Shown here: positions 10,734 to 20,414 of the stretch, one piece after another | Layout: the number at the start of each line of letters is the position of its first letter | How positions within the stretch are numbered: position 1 is the stretch's first letter | From: Halomonas alkaliantarctica | Lineage (GTDB): Bacteria; Pseudomonadota; Gammaproteobacteria; Pseudomonadales; Halomonadaceae | Assembly: GCF_029854215.1 (NCBI RefSeq) | Contig: NZ_CP122961.1 | Location: 2,046,001 to 2,110,000 of the forward strand | Length of the DNA: 64,000 nucleotides | Direction of reading: 5' to 3' | Notes under the pieces: generated by a model | Database searches by the model: none | What the model was told of the DNA's origin: nothing | Seen by the model: only the letters and a program-made list of their open reading frames with translations | Made by a program: the position numbers and the translations under genes

Positions 10734-11381
10734 TTAGTCGCCTTGCTGAACGCGGTCAATACGATAAAGCGTTTCTACTTGTTCCAAGCCACTTATGGTG
10801 CAATTAAGGTCTTTAACGCGGCCATCACTTAACCCATAGACCCAGCCATGCACTGAGATCTGCTGTCCACGCTGCCAGGCGCGCTGCAAAATCTTGGTGC
10901 GGCATAAACTATTAACTTGGGCTTTAACGTTGAGCTCACACATGCGATCGATTTGATCTTCAAGCGGGAGATGGTCCAGCGATTTCCTGTGGTGGTTGTA
11001 CTGTTCGCGCACTGAGTGCAGCCAGTAATCCACCACGCCACATTCGCCTCCCATCATGGCAGCCTTGATGCCCCCGCAACCATAGTGACCGACGATCATA
11101 ATATGGCTGACTTTAAGTACGTCCACCGCGAACTGGACCACCGATAGGGCGTTCATATCGGTGTGGTGAAGCAAGTTGGCCACGTTACGATGTACAAAAA
11201 CTTCCCCAGGCGGGAGTGCAATAATTTGATTTGCTGGCACGCGGCTGTCGGAGCAGCCAATCCATAAATAATCGGGGTTCTGCTGGTTCGATAAGCGTTT
11301 AAAGTAGTCGGGGTCTTCTTCGCACATACGCTCAGCCCAGGCGCGATTATTATCGAGTAGCGTTGAAATAGGGTCAGACAT
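10734..11381 (-). CDS. can: Beta-class carbonic anhydrase
   Basis: Zinc enzyme interconverting CO2 and bicarbonate in the cytoplasm. In the 215-residue product the metal and active-site residues are visible: CSDSRVPA (Cys43, Asp45, Arg47) and HYGCGG (His99, Cys102). The N-terminus and length match the E. coli Can group. GGAG lies eight bases before the ATG. It is convergent with the cytochrome gene and divergent from gor. Confidence 0.95.
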   Translation of the reverse strand: MSDPISTLLDNNRAWAERMCEEDPDYFKRLSNQQNPDYLWIGCSDSRVPANQIIALPPGEVFVHRNVANLLHHTDMNALSVVQFAVDVLKVSHIMIVGHYGCGGIKAAMMGGECGVVDYWLHSVREQYNHHRKSLDHLPLEDQIDRMCELNVKAQVNSLCRTKILQRAWQRGQQISVHGWVYGLSDGRVKDLNCTISGLEQVETLYRIDRVQQGD

Positions 11382-11584
11382 AGCGTCTCCAGAAAGGTTA
11401 GCGGGCGTTAAAGCGAATTATCAAAGCCCTACTCTGGGTGAAAATAGGCCTCGTATAGCGTAGGCCAGTACAGAATGGCAGCAGAAGGTTTTAACCTTCC
11501 CGGGTAGTCAGGTCAACCGCTGCACTTGGCCGATGGGTAACACGATATTGATTCATATGAATTCTAACTCCCCAGGAGCAAACC

Positions 11585-12967
11585 ATGGCAGACGTTTCTG
11601 AATACGAGTATGACCTTCTGGTTATTGGCGCAGGCTCTGGTGGTGTACGCGCGGCGCGTATGGCCGCGGCTACCGGCGCGAAAGTGGCCATTGCCGAGGA
11701 TCGCTACCTGGGCGGAACCTGCGTCAACGTGGGCTGTGTGCCCAAGAAGCTCTACTCATACGCTGCCCATTTCCATGACAGCTTTGATGATGCGGCGGGT
11801 TTTGGCTGGCAGCTGCCGGGACCCGCCAGCTTCGATTGGGCCACACTGCGTGACAACAAAATAAGTGAAATCAAACGTCTAAATGGCATCTATCAGCGCA
11901 TGTTGGAAGGCGCTGGAGTGACGCTCTTCAACGCCAGAGCACGCCTGGTCGATGCGCACACAGTGACGTTAAGCGGCGAACATGGCGATACATCGGTCAC
12001 TGCTCAAAAAATCGTCCTCGCTACCGGTGGATGGCCCTGGGTGCCCGACTTTCCTGGCAGTGAACACGCGCTGGATTCCAATCAGATTTTTGATCTGGAT
12101 ACTTTTCCTAAGCGCTTTTTAGTGCTGGGCGGTGGTTATATTGCGGTGGAGTTTTCGAGCATCTTTAATGGTCTGGGCAGCGAGACGCACCTTATCTACC
12201 GCGGCGAGCTGTTTTTGAAAGGCTTTGATCAACAGGTTCGCGAGTTCACCTGCGCTGAAATGGCAAAAAAGGGGGTCAACCTCCACTTCAACACTAACAT
12301 CGAACGTATTGAACCCAGCCACGACGGCTACAATGTGCACCTTACCAACGGCGATGTGCTTGAAGTCGACGTGGTGCTTGCGGCCACTGGGCGGAAAGCC
12401 AATATTCGTGACCTAGGACTTGAAGCGTTGGGAGTAAACTTGGATGAAGCGGGAAAAATCCCCATCAATGAGCGGTTTGAAACGGCGCTGCCTTCAGTTT
12501 TAGCGCTAGGCGACCTAATTACTGGGCCTGAATTAACGCCGGTCGCGCTGGCTGAAGCGATGCAGCTGGTCGATATTCATTTTGCCGATACGGTTCCCCA
12601 GCCGCTGGATTACAGTACGATTCCCACCGCCGTTTTTTGCCATCCCAATATCGGAACAGTGGGGCTTTCCGAACAGGCCGCACGGGATAAATTTACCAAT
12701 ATACGTGTATATAGCACCGATTTTAGGGCCATGAAACACACGCTGTCAGGTAGCCAGGAACGCACCTTAATGAAGCTGATCGTTGACGATGCCACCGATG
12801 TAGTCGTAGGGGCTCATATGGTTGGTGATGATGCGGGGGAAATCATTCAGGGAATTGCTATCGCGGTAAGGGCGGGTCTTACCAAGCAGGACTTTGACCG
12901 CACCGTGGGCATTCATCCTACGGGGGCGGAGGAGTTCGTCACGCTACGTACGCTCACGCGTACTTAA
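11585..12967 (+). CDS. gor: Glutathione-disulfide reductase
   Basis: FAD enzyme that reduces oxidised glutathione with NADPH. In the 460-residue product the FAD-binding VIGAGSGGVRAARMAA is near residue 13, the redox-active GGTCVNVGCVPKK has Cys46 and Cys51, the NAD(P)-binding GGGYIAVEFSSIFNGLG is near residue 180, and the C-terminal HPTGAEEF carries the catalytic His. CAGGAG is eight bases before the ATG. The gene is followed at once by a strong intrinsic terminator, so it is probably monocistronic. GSH recycling and MsrA nearby both concern oxidative stress. Confidence 0.95.
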   Translation: MADVSEYEYDLLVIGAGSGGVRAARMAAATGAKVAIAEDRYLGGTCVNVGCVPKKLYSYAAHFHDSFDDAAGFGWQLPGPASFDWATLRDNKISEIKRLNGIYQRMLEGAGVTLFNARARLVDAHTVTLSGEHGDTSVTAQKIVLATGGWPWVPDFPGSEHALDSNQIFDLDTFPKRFLVLGGGYIAVEFSSIFNGLGSETHLIYRGELFLKGFDQQVREFTCAEMAKKGVNLHFNTNIERIEPSHDGYNVHLTNGDVLEVDVVLAATGRKANIRDLGLEALGVNLDEAGKIPINERFETALPSVLALGDLITGPELTPVALAEAMQLVDIHFADTVPQPLDYSTIPTAVFCHPNIGTVGLSEQAARDKFTNIRVYSTDFRAMKHTLSGSQERTLMKLIVDDATDVVVGAHMVGDDAGEIIQGIAIAVRAGLTKQDFDRTVGIHPTGAEEFVTLRTLTRT

Positions 12968-12981
12968 CAACACTCAAGCCT

Positions 12982-13008
12982 AGGCGTGCCAGTGGCACGC
13001 CTTTTTTT
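12982..13008 (+). terminator. Rho-independent terminator of gor
   Basis: Arms AGGCGTGCC (12982-12990) and GGCACGCCT (12994-13002) form a 9-bp stem with an AGT loop and are followed by a run of seven T residues. It isolates gor from the ectoine promoter region. Confidence 0.9.
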
Positions 13009-13111
13009 GTCAGCTGTTTGCGCTATCCTGAAGGTGACAGCGATAAGCGATGACTGCACCACCTCTCATAACAGAAAATTATGGAAAGCGAGACGAAGAA
13101 TAATATGGCTT

Positions 13112-13140
13112 TTGAATTGCTCATAATCAGCTGTTATAAT
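13112..13140 (+). promoter_or_regulatory. Sigma70-type promoter of ectABC
   Basis: A -35-like TTGAAT (13112-13117) and a perfect -10 TATAAT (13135-13140) are separated by 17 bp and lie 32 bp before the ectA ATG. In Halomonas elongata ectA is known to have sigma70 and sigma38 promoters; a separate sigma38 element cannot be told apart by eye here. The ectA start has only a weak Shine-Dalgarno (GCGAAG). Confidence 0.7.
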
Positions 13141-13172
13141 GATGGTCAAATTCGCTACAGCGAAGCATAACT

Positions 13173-13751
13173 ATGAGCACGCCGACACAACCTTTTACCC
13201 CCTCTGCAGACCTTGCTAGGCCAACGGTGGCCGATGCTGTGGTTGGCCATGCAGAGACACCTCTGTTTATTCGCAAACCCAATGCGGATGATGGATGGGG
13301 AGTTTACGAGCTTATTAAAGCCTGCCCACCGCTGGATGTGAATTCCGCCTATGCCTACCTACTGCTTGCGACCCAATTTCGTGATACCTGTGCAGTGGCG
13401 ACCAATGAAGAGGGCGAAATTGTTGGCTTTGTGTCTGGTTACGTCAAGGACAACGCCCCCGATACCTACTTTTTATGGCAAGTGGCTGTCGGTGAAAAAG
13501 CGCGTGGTACCGGGCTAGCTCGGCGCTTGGTCGAGGCGATTATGTCACGCCCCGAACTTGACGACGTGCATCACCTGGAAACCACCATAACCCCCGACAA
13601 TCTAGCCTCTTGGGGCTTGTTCCGTCGCTTGGCTGCGCGTTGGCATGCGCCACTTAATAGCCGCGAATACTTCTCTACCGAACAGCTCGGAGGAGAGCAT
13701 GATCCGGAAAACCTGGTTCGTATTGGCCCGTTCCAAACAGACCGTATCTAA
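13173..13751 (+). CDS. ectA: L-2,4-diaminobutyrate N-gamma-acetyltransferase
   Basis: Second step of ectoine synthesis: acetylates diaminobutyrate (made by EctB) using acetyl-CoA. The 192-residue GNAT protein carries FIRKPNADDGWGVYELIKAC near residue 31 and the acetyl-CoA loop VGEKARGTGLARRLVEAIM near residue 108, both typical of EctA. The N-terminal 30 residues are variable, as usual in this family. It is first in ectABC, 110 nt before ectB. The promoter upstream is good but the ribosome binding site is weak. Confidence 0.97.
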   Translation: MSTPTQPFTPSADLARPTVADAVVGHAETPLFIRKPNADDGWGVYELIKACPPLDVNSAYAYLLLATQFRDTCAVATNEEGEIVGFVSGYVKDNAPDTYFLWQVAVGEKARGTGLARRLVEAIMSRPELDDVHHLETTITPDNLASWGLFRRLAARWHAPLNSREYFSTEQLGGEHDPENLVRIGPFQTDRI

Positions 13752-13831
13752 TACACCGCTTTCCAAACGGTAAACACGTATTGGACTTACTGTTTTTCCC
13801 GCTCATGTTGCTCCGGGCAAGCAACGCCTAA

Positions 13832-15130
<1,299 letters not shown>

Positions 15131-15179
15131 TTAAGCGTTACGCTGAAGCAGTAAGTTCAACAGTTTTAGTCAAGGATAT

Positions 15180-15203
15180 AGCGGCTGGTAGTCGCCAGCC
15201 GCT
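15180..15203 (+). promoter_or_regulatory. Hairpin in the ectB-ectC spacer just before the ectC ribosome binding site
   Basis: Arms AGCGGCTGG (15180-15188) and CCAGCCGCT (15195-15203) are perfectly complementary over 9 bp with a 6-nt loop. Only three T residues follow, so it is not a normal terminator. The GGAG of ectC begins eight bases after the stem. It could adjust ectC translation, stabilise a processed mRNA or attenuate transcription; the sequence does not decide. Confidence 0.6.
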
Positions 15204-15221
15204 TTGCAACGGAGTACTCCT

Positions 15222-15611
15222 ATGATCGTTCGTAATATTGAAGAAGCGCGTAAAACAGAGCGTCTAGTGACTGCCGAAAATGGCAACTGGGATAGCACGC
15301 GCCTAGTGTTGGCCAACGACGGTGGGAACTTTTCTTTTCATATCACGCGAATTTTCGAGGGCACTGAAACACATATTCACTACAAACATCACTATGAGTC
15401 AGTGTATTGCATCGAAGGTGAAGGCGAGGTGGAAACACTCGCGGATGGCAAAATCTGGCCTATCAAGCCGGGCGATATCTACATCCTGGACCAGCATGAT
15501 GAACATTTGCTTCGGGCACATAAAACCATGCACCTAGCATGTGTCTTTACACCGCCCATTACCGGCAACGAAGTTCACCAGGAAGACGGCTCGTACGCGC
15601 CTTCTGAATAA
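15222..15611 (+). CDS. ectC: L-ectoine synthase
   Basis: Cupin-fold metalloenzyme that cyclises N-gamma-acetyl-diaminobutyrate to ectoine. The 129-residue product starts [20 protein letters not shown], the expected EctC N-terminus, from the ATG at 15222 with GGAG at 15211-15214; a TTG 18 nt upstream is inside the preceding hairpin and less likely. Cupin residues are visible in [20 protein letters not shown] and [12 protein letters not shown] strong bidirectional terminator follows. No ectD hydroxylase or ask_ect aspartokinase is adjacent. Confidence 0.97.
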   Translation: MIVRNIEEARKTERLVTAENGNWDSTRLVLANDGGNFSFHITRIFEGTETHIHYKHHYESVYCIEGEGEVETLADGKIWPIKPGDIYILDQHDEHLLRAHKTMHLACVFTPPITGNEVHQEDGSYAPSE

Positions 15612-15622
15612 ATTGAATAGCT

Positions 15623-15646
15623 ACAGCGCTTTCGTTTAAGCGCTGT
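15623..15646 (+). repeat. Stem-loop just after ectC
   Basis: Arms ACAGCGCTT (15623-15631) and AAGCGCTGT (15638-15646) form a perfect 9-bp stem with a 6-nt loop, 11 nt after the ectC stop. The T-tract is weak (TGTC), so this is more likely an mRNA 3'-end stabiliser ahead of the real terminator downstream. Confidence 0.5.
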
Positions 15647-15668
15647 TGTCTCAAGTGGTCAAGCAACG

Positions 15669-15701
15669 AAAAAGCAGCCTGCTATAGCAGGCTGCTTTTT
15701 T
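15669..15701. terminator. Strong bidirectional terminator between ectC and the DUF3833 gene
   Basis: A 14-bp stem (15669-15682 with 15687-15700) has a TATA loop. It is A-rich on the left and T-rich on the right (six T residues ending at 15701), so it can stop transcription from ectABC on the plus strand and from the convergent lipoprotein gene on the minus strand. Confidence 0.9.
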
Positions 15702-15747
15702 GCTAAGCATTCGCTTTTCTGTGATTAAATCATTTTTTAACAAAGAC

Positions 15748-16278
15748 TTATGATTTATCAAATACTAGCGTAATTTCACCAAGTGTGAAGCCGAATTTGC
15801 GCATGGCAGTTCGATTAATCAAGCGGCCATCCGGCTGAAGGTACATCCAGTCATCCATGGAGAATGAGATCATTCGGCCATTGATTTCGATCTCCAGCGG
15901 GTAGCGCATGTGGAAAGCATGACCGTATTGACGTGCTTCTACTTGGCCCTCCACGTCATTGGCAGTGCCAATCCAGTGGTGTTCATCAATTCGCTCAAAT
16001 GTCCAAACGCGTCGATCGGTTTCACCGTCTGAAAACACGAAAGACTCGTCCAGCGTCAGGGTGCCATCTTCGTAACTGCCTTGGATCTCCACAGTAAAAC
16101 GTCGCTGTACCTCGCCGGAGTAATCCTGCACCATGCCCCAGGCTCGGGTGGTGCCCGCAAAGTAGTCAGCGATATCCAAACGAGGTTCAGAGTCAGCGTA
16201 GTCTTCAATATCAACGCCAGCACAACCAGCCAACAAGAAAAGTAGTGCGAAAAAGCTAGTACGCAGGGAGCGGATCAT
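15748..16278 (-). CDS. DUF3833 family lipoprotein
   Basis: The 176-residue protein has a lipoprotein signal: a hydrophobic stretch ending LLAGC, with the lipidated Cys at about residue 19. The body has the features I associate with DUF3833: DYFAGTTRAWGMVQDYSGEV, then a beta-rich region with DESFVFSDGETDRRVW and a C-terminal MDDWMYLQPDGRLINRTAM. Its biochemical function is unknown to me. AGGAAA precedes the ATG. It is convergent with ectC and divergent from the envelope operon that begins at 16516. Confidence 0.8.
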   Translation of the reverse strand: MIRSLRTSFFALLFLLAGCAGVDIEDYADSEPRLDIADYFAGTTRAWGMVQDYSGEVQRRFTVEIQGSYEDGTLTLDESFVFSDGETDRRVWTFERIDEHHWIGTANDVEGQVEARQYGHAFHMRYPLEIEINGRMISFSMDDWMYLQPDGRLINRTAMRKFGFTLGEITLVFDKS

Positions 16279-16515
16279 GGGTCATTTCCTATATGAAAAC
16301 GGATATCGGTACAATTGTGGTAAAATATTCTAATAGCATAGAACACCCCAGAGGCTATGACTACTGGCATTGCCCGGGTTCGCTTAATATATATTATGTT
16401 AAATCAAGTAAACTAAGCGTCTGTAAATAGGTGTCCAAAAGCTGTGATGCCGTTGGACACTAGTCTCCCATCTCCTTATCATTCCCCCACCTATTGTCCA
16501 AGGATATCTCTTGAT

Positions 16516-17352
16516 ATGCGCCCAGGTGTTTTGTGGCTTATAGCTGGCTTGTCACTTTCGATCGCAGGTTGTGCAGCAACCAAGCCGGAAACGAATCAAC
16601 CGCTTCCTTTAAGCGAAGCCTCGTTCAACTCTCGTATCCTGGAATTAGAAAGCCAGTTAGCGCAGCAATGTGACACAGGCACTGAGCTGCAGGAACGCCA
16701 GCTTGATCAGCAGCAAACACTGACTGCCGATATGCGTGAAGTAGGCAGTTTACTGCGCTACCTTCGCCAAGATGTGCAGCAGTTGGAAGCTAAACGTGAA
16801 GAGCCTGTCATCATTCGTGAAGAGTGTGAAATTGACGAAAGTTTGACCACTAAGACCCTGTTGGGTCGCAACGAGTGGGTAGGTTTTCCGAGCCTAGGGA
16901 CCTATTTAAAAGCGCGTGTCGATTCCGGTGCCAATACATCTTCCCTGTCAGCAGCCGAAATCACTCCTTTTGAGCGCGATGGAGAAGATTGGGTGCGCTT
17001 CAAATTGGCGCTTGACGAAGAAGATGTAGCCGTAGAGTCGCAGCGAGATGAGTGGATTGAAGCACCAATCGTTCGCCGAGTACGCATTATTCAAGCTTCC
17101 GGTGAAGAGTCTCGCCCGGTCATTTCCCTGTTAATGACCCTGGGGCCAATTCGCGAAAATGTCGAATTCACGCTCAATAACCGCGCTCATCTCGATTACC
17201 CGGTGCTGCTTGGACGGCGCTTTATAATGGATATAGCGTTGATTGACGTCGCCAGCACCTATTTACATGACCGGCCCGAGTTTCCTGGTGGCGAGCCAGC
17301 GGACCAAGCTGGTGAAGACGAAGCAGTTGATGAAGACGATAGCGAAGAGTAA
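16516..17352 (+). CDS. Retropepsin-like aspartic protease lipoprotein (RimB / 'ATP-dependent zinc protease' family, COG4067)
   Basis: I set the start at 16516 because the protein then begins MRPGVLWLIAGLSLSIAGC, a clean lipoprotein signal with the Cys at residue 19; an ATG 72 nt upstream would bury it. A coiled-coil-like segment follows, then the C-terminal domain with LGRNEWVGFPSL, the retropepsin-type active-site motif VDSGANTSSLSA, and PVLLGRRFI. The 'ATP-dependent zinc protease' name in databases is historical; the D-S-G-A motif indicates an aspartic protease fold. The acidic tail suits a halophile. It is first in a three-gene unit with a 7TM-transglutaminase-like protein and an ATP-grasp ligase. 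Confidence 0.82.
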   Translation: MRPGVLWLIAGLSLSIAGCAATKPETNQPLPLSEASFNSRILELESQLAQQCDTGTELQERQLDQQQTLTADMREVGSLLRYLRQDVQQLEAKREEPVIIREECEIDESLTTKTLLGRNEWVGFPSLGTYLKARVDSGANTSSLSAAEITPFERDGEDWVRFKLALDEEDVAVESQRDEWIEAPIVRRVRIIQASGEESRPVISLLMTLGPIRENVEFTLNNRAHLDYPVLLGRRFIMDIALIDVASTYLHDRPEFPGGEPADQAGEDEAVDEDDSEE

Positions 17353-17385
17353 CTGCTCTAACGCTTCACGAGGAAAGGAATCTCC

Positions 17386-18909
17386 ATGTCACGGTTAATG
17401 TTTTATATTATTGTCGGCTTACTGTTAGCCGTAGGTATTGCCACCAGCGTGCATCGCCATGTGCAGTTTGAAATCCCGTGGCTGCCCGGTGAACAGCGCC
17501 AAGTGTGGGAAATTGAGGCTGGCATTACTTTTAATGCTCAGGATGGCCCCGTTCAGGTTGACTTGGCGCTGCCTTCTCACCAGGCAGGCTACCGTGTATT
17601 GACCGAGAACACGGCTTCATCTGGGTACGGGCTTGCTTACCAGGCAGACGAATTAGGCCGCACCGCCCGCTGGACTATTCGCGAAGCCGTGGGCAGCCAA
17701 ACGCTATATTACTCGGTGCAGATGCTGGTATCCCAGGATGCACGCTCACCGATACAGGCACCTCCCGAAGTGCTCACTACTACACCCTGGGAAAGTCCCT
17801 ATGACACGGCGGCCAGTCAGCTCATTGAGCAAGCCTGGGCACGCAGTGCCAATAACGCCACCTTTGCTCGCGAGCTAATCCTCGATATCAATGGAGAACG
17901 TCAGAGTGAAAATGCGCGGCTGCTGCTTTCACAAGAAAATCCTGCGGCGCTAGTGGTTCGGTTACTCAACCAAGCGGGCGTTCGAGCTCGTGAAGTAAGT
18001 GGTCTGCTGCTGGAAGATGGCCGTCGTCGCCAAACGCTAAGCAGTTGGATTCAGGTGTTTGATGAATCTGGCGAAGAGTGGTCAATTTTTCACCCTCTGA
18101 CCGGTGAGCAAGGCAAACCGGATAATTTGCTGCTGTGGGAAACCGGTGGCAGAGCCGTGTTGGAAGTTCAGGGCGGCACCAATTCGCGGGTTACTTTCTC
18201 CATGATGACCCACGATCAGCCCGCTTCGGCCGCGGTGCGTAATCACTACTCTGAAGACACGCTGCTGAATTTCTCCATCCACAGCCTGCCGCTGGAAGAG
18301 CAAGCGCTGTTCCAAACTATCTTGCTCATTCCCATCGGTGCGTTAATGGTGGTGTTTTTGCGTGTGCTGGTGGGCGTTAAAACGTCCGGTACCTTTATGC
18401 CGGTGTTGATCGCCCTCGCCTTCATTCAAACCACCCTTCCCACGGGCTTGATTGGTTTCCTACTTATCGTTGCCGTTGGTCTGATTATTCGTAACTACCT
18501 TTCCTACTTAAATTTATTGCTGGTAGCCAGGGTCTCGGCGGTAATAATAACGGTGATTGCGATTATCTCGATCTTCACCGTGCTGGCCTACCGTATGGGG
18601 CTTAGTGCAGGCTTAACGATTACCTTCTTCCCAATGATCATTTTGGCCTGGACCATTGAGCGGATGTCGATACTTTGGGAAGAGGAAGGTCCTAAGCAGG
18701 TGTTAATTCAAGGCGGCGGGAGTTTGATTACGGCTATCCTTGCCTACCTGGCGATGAACAACCCCTGGGTACGCCACATAACTTTCAACTTCCTGGGCGT
18801 TCAACTGATATTGATGGCGTTTATCTTGCTGCTGGGCAATTACACCGGTTACCGTTTACTCGAGCTGCGCCGCTTCAAGCCAATCACTGACGATGAGAAA
18901 CCGTCATGA
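17386..18909 (+). CDS. Inactive transglutaminase-like domain fused to seven transmembrane helices
   Basis: The 507-residue protein has an N-terminal TM helix (about 4-20), a periplasmic part with a transglutaminase-like fold in which I see no Cys-His-Asp triad, and about seven hydrophobic helices from residue 305 to the end (for example TILLIPIGALMVVFLRVLVG). This matches the architecture known as inactive transglutaminase fused to 7 TM helices, described by comparative genomics as linked to ATP-grasp amidoligases and retropepsin-like proteases. Both partners flank it here. Its stop overlaps the next start (ATGA), indicating coupling. Substrate unknown. Confidence 0.85.
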   Translation: MSRLMFYIIVGLLLAVGIATSVHRHVQFEIPWLPGEQRQVWEIEAGITFNAQDGPVQVDLALPSHQAGYRVLTENTASSGYGLAYQADELGRTARWTIREAVGSQTLYYSVQMLVSQDARSPIQAPPEVLTTTPWESPYDTAASQLIEQAWARSANNATFARELILDINGERQSENARLLLSQENPAALVVRLLNQAGVRAREVSGLLLEDGRRRQTLSSWIQVFDESGEEWSIFHPLTGEQGKPDNLLLWETGGRAVLEVQGGTNSRVTFSMMTHDQPASAAVRNHYSEDTLLNFSIHSLPLEEQALFQTILLIPIGALMVVFLRVLVGVKTSGTFMPVLIALAFIQTTLPTGLIGFLLIVAVGLIIRNYLSYLNLLLVARVSAVIITVIAIISIFTVLAYRMGLSAGLTITFFPMIILAWTIERMSILWEEEGPKQVLIQGGGSLITAILAYLAMNNPWVRHITFNFLGVQLILMAFILLLGNYTGYRLLELRRFKPITDDEKPS

Positions 18910-19919
18910 GTTGGCTGAAAAACTGGACGTGGCCCACGCGCTTGCGGGATAAAGGCATTATCGGCATGAACCGGCGCAATATTCGCTACATCGGGCGATA
19001 TAATAGCCGCCGTCTCTATCCCCTGGTCGATGACAAGCTTAAAACCAAGTTACTGGCTCAGCAGTATGGGATTACTTCGCCCGAACTAATTGGCACTGTA
19101 ACGACACAGTTTGGCGTTAAGCACATTGGCGCGATGCTCACGGGTCACGCAGGCTTTGTCATCAAGCCTGCAAAGGGAAGCGGTGGTAAAGGTATACTGG
19201 TGATTGAAAAGGTTGAGGATAATAACTTTATCAAACCCAGTGGTGTGAAACAGACGCTTGTTGATATTGAACGTCACGTGTCGAATATTTTGTCCGGGCT
19301 TTACTCATTGGGCGGCTCACCCGATGTGGCGGTGATTGAAACGCTGATTAATTTCGATGAAAGCCTGATGGATTACACCTATGAAGGGGTTCCTGATATC
19401 CGGGTTATCGTCTTCAAGGGCTATCCCGTTATGGCCATGATGCGTCTCTCCACCGCGGCATCCGATGGCAAGGCTAATTTGCACCAAGGGGCGGTAGGCG
19501 TTGGCTTAAACATTGCGACAGGAGCTGCCCTGCGCGCCGTTCAGTTTGACCGGCCCTGCTTCAGTCATCCGGACACGGGCCACGATCTGGCAAGCTTGGT
19601 CGTTCCCCAGTGGGATACGCTGCTTAACTTGGCGGCGGGATGTTATGAAATGACCGGGCTAGGCTATCTGGGTACTGATATGGTGCTGGATCGCAAGTAT
19701 GGTCCCATGCTGCTTGAGCTGAACGCACGGCCCGGCTTGGCTATTCAAATGACCAATGGTGAAGGTTTGCGTCGCCGCCTTGATCTCATTGAGCGTCAAC
19801 CCGATAACGTGCCCCCGAAACAACGAGTGGCCTTTGCCCAACACCATTTTGCGCGGCAAAGTGAGCTGGTAGATAGCGAATCGGCAGTAAGCTCTGACAC
19901 CTCTTCCTCCGGCGCGTAG
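18906..19919 (+). CDS. RimK-like ATP-grasp alpha-L-glutamate ligase family protein
   Basis: The 337-residue ATP-grasp enzyme probably forms amide bonds between amino acids. It has the N-terminal GMNRRNIRYIGRYNSRR, the glycine-rich ATP loop FVIKPAKGSGGKGILVI near residue 84 and the metal-binding LELNARPGLAIQ near residue 278. The family is annotated 'alpha-L-glutamate ligase-like'; the true substrate is not known to me. It overlaps the 7TM-transglutaminase gene by 4 nt, so product and membrane partner are probably made together. A small amide-linked product processed at the membrane is inference. The C-terminus is a Ser/Asp-rich tail. Confidence 0.85.
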   Translation: MSWLKNWTWPTRLRDKGIIGMNRRNIRYIGRYNSRRLYPLVDDKLKTKLLAQQYGITSPELIGTVTTQFGVKHIGAMLTGHAGFVIKPAKGSGGKGILVIEKVEDNNFIKPSGVKQTLVDIERHVSNILSGLYSLGGSPDVAVIETLINFDESLMDYTYEGVPDIRVIVFKGYPVMAMMRLSTAASDGKANLHQGAVGVGLNIATGAALRAVQFDRPCFSHPDTGHDLASLVVPQWDTLLNLAAGCYEMTGLGYLGTDMVLDRKYGPMLLELNARPGLAIQMTNGEGLRRRLDLIERQPDNVPPKQRVAFAQHHFARQSELVDSESAVSSDTSSSGA

Positions 19920-19962
19920 ACTACTAACAAAAGCTAGGCTAACAACGTTCAACGAGTTGCCC

Positions 19963-20409
19963 ATGACCCAAGCGAGTACACTACTACAGCAGGCGGAGTC
20001 GCAGTGCCATATCCGCGGCGTTCGCTTCACCCCTATTCGCCGACGCGTGCTGGAAATGATTGCCGAAAATGGCGGTGGGTTAAAAGCCTATGACCTGCTG
20101 GATAAGCTCTCTACTGAGCATGCGGCTGCCCGCCCACCGACAGTTTATCGAGCGCTGGAGTTCTTGATTGATCAAGGTTTGGTCCATCGCATCGAGTCTC
20201 AGAACTCTTATGTGGCCTGTGCCTGCCCAGAGCATGCCCACGGCTTTCAGCTACTCATTTGCCGTCACTGCGGTTATGTTGAAGAGCTGCACCTTGACGA
20301 GATCAGCGATCAACTGGCAGCACTGGCAAAACGCCAAGGCTTTAACGTTGAGCGCCAAACCATTGAGCTCCAAGGGCTCTGTCAGGATTGTCGAACAGCT
20401 AGCGAGTAA
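19963..20409 (+). CDS. zur: Fur-family zinc uptake regulator Zur
   Basis: DNA-binding repressor of zinc uptake. The ATG at 19963 is favoured over a TTG six bases upstream; neither has a strong Shine-Dalgarno. The 148-residue protein has a winged-helix N-terminus (RRRVLEMIAE, PTVYRALEFLIDQGLVHRIE) and the Zur-type metal motifs CACPEHAHGFQLLICRHCG and CQDC near the C-terminus, which build the structural zinc site. It is followed after 5 nt by a zinc enzyme gene (hisI), a link typical of Zur regulons. I could not find a convincing Zur box upstream. Confidence 0.87.
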   Translation: MTQASTLLQQAESQCHIRGVRFTPIRRRVLEMIAENGGGLKAYDLLDKLSTEHAAARPPTVYRALEFLIDQGLVHRIESQNSYVACACPEHAHGFQLLICRHCGYVEELHLDEISDQLAALAKRQGFNVERQTIELQGLCQDCRTASE

Positions 20410-20414
20410 ATTGT

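Noticed and set aside
15131..15221. Sigma54 promoter before ectC
   Set aside because: No GG and GC dinucleotides are found with the required 10-bp separation; only the hairpin is evident.
19920..19962. Zur box before zur
   Set aside because: The short gap has no palindrome resembling the known GAAATGTTATA-type Zur operator.
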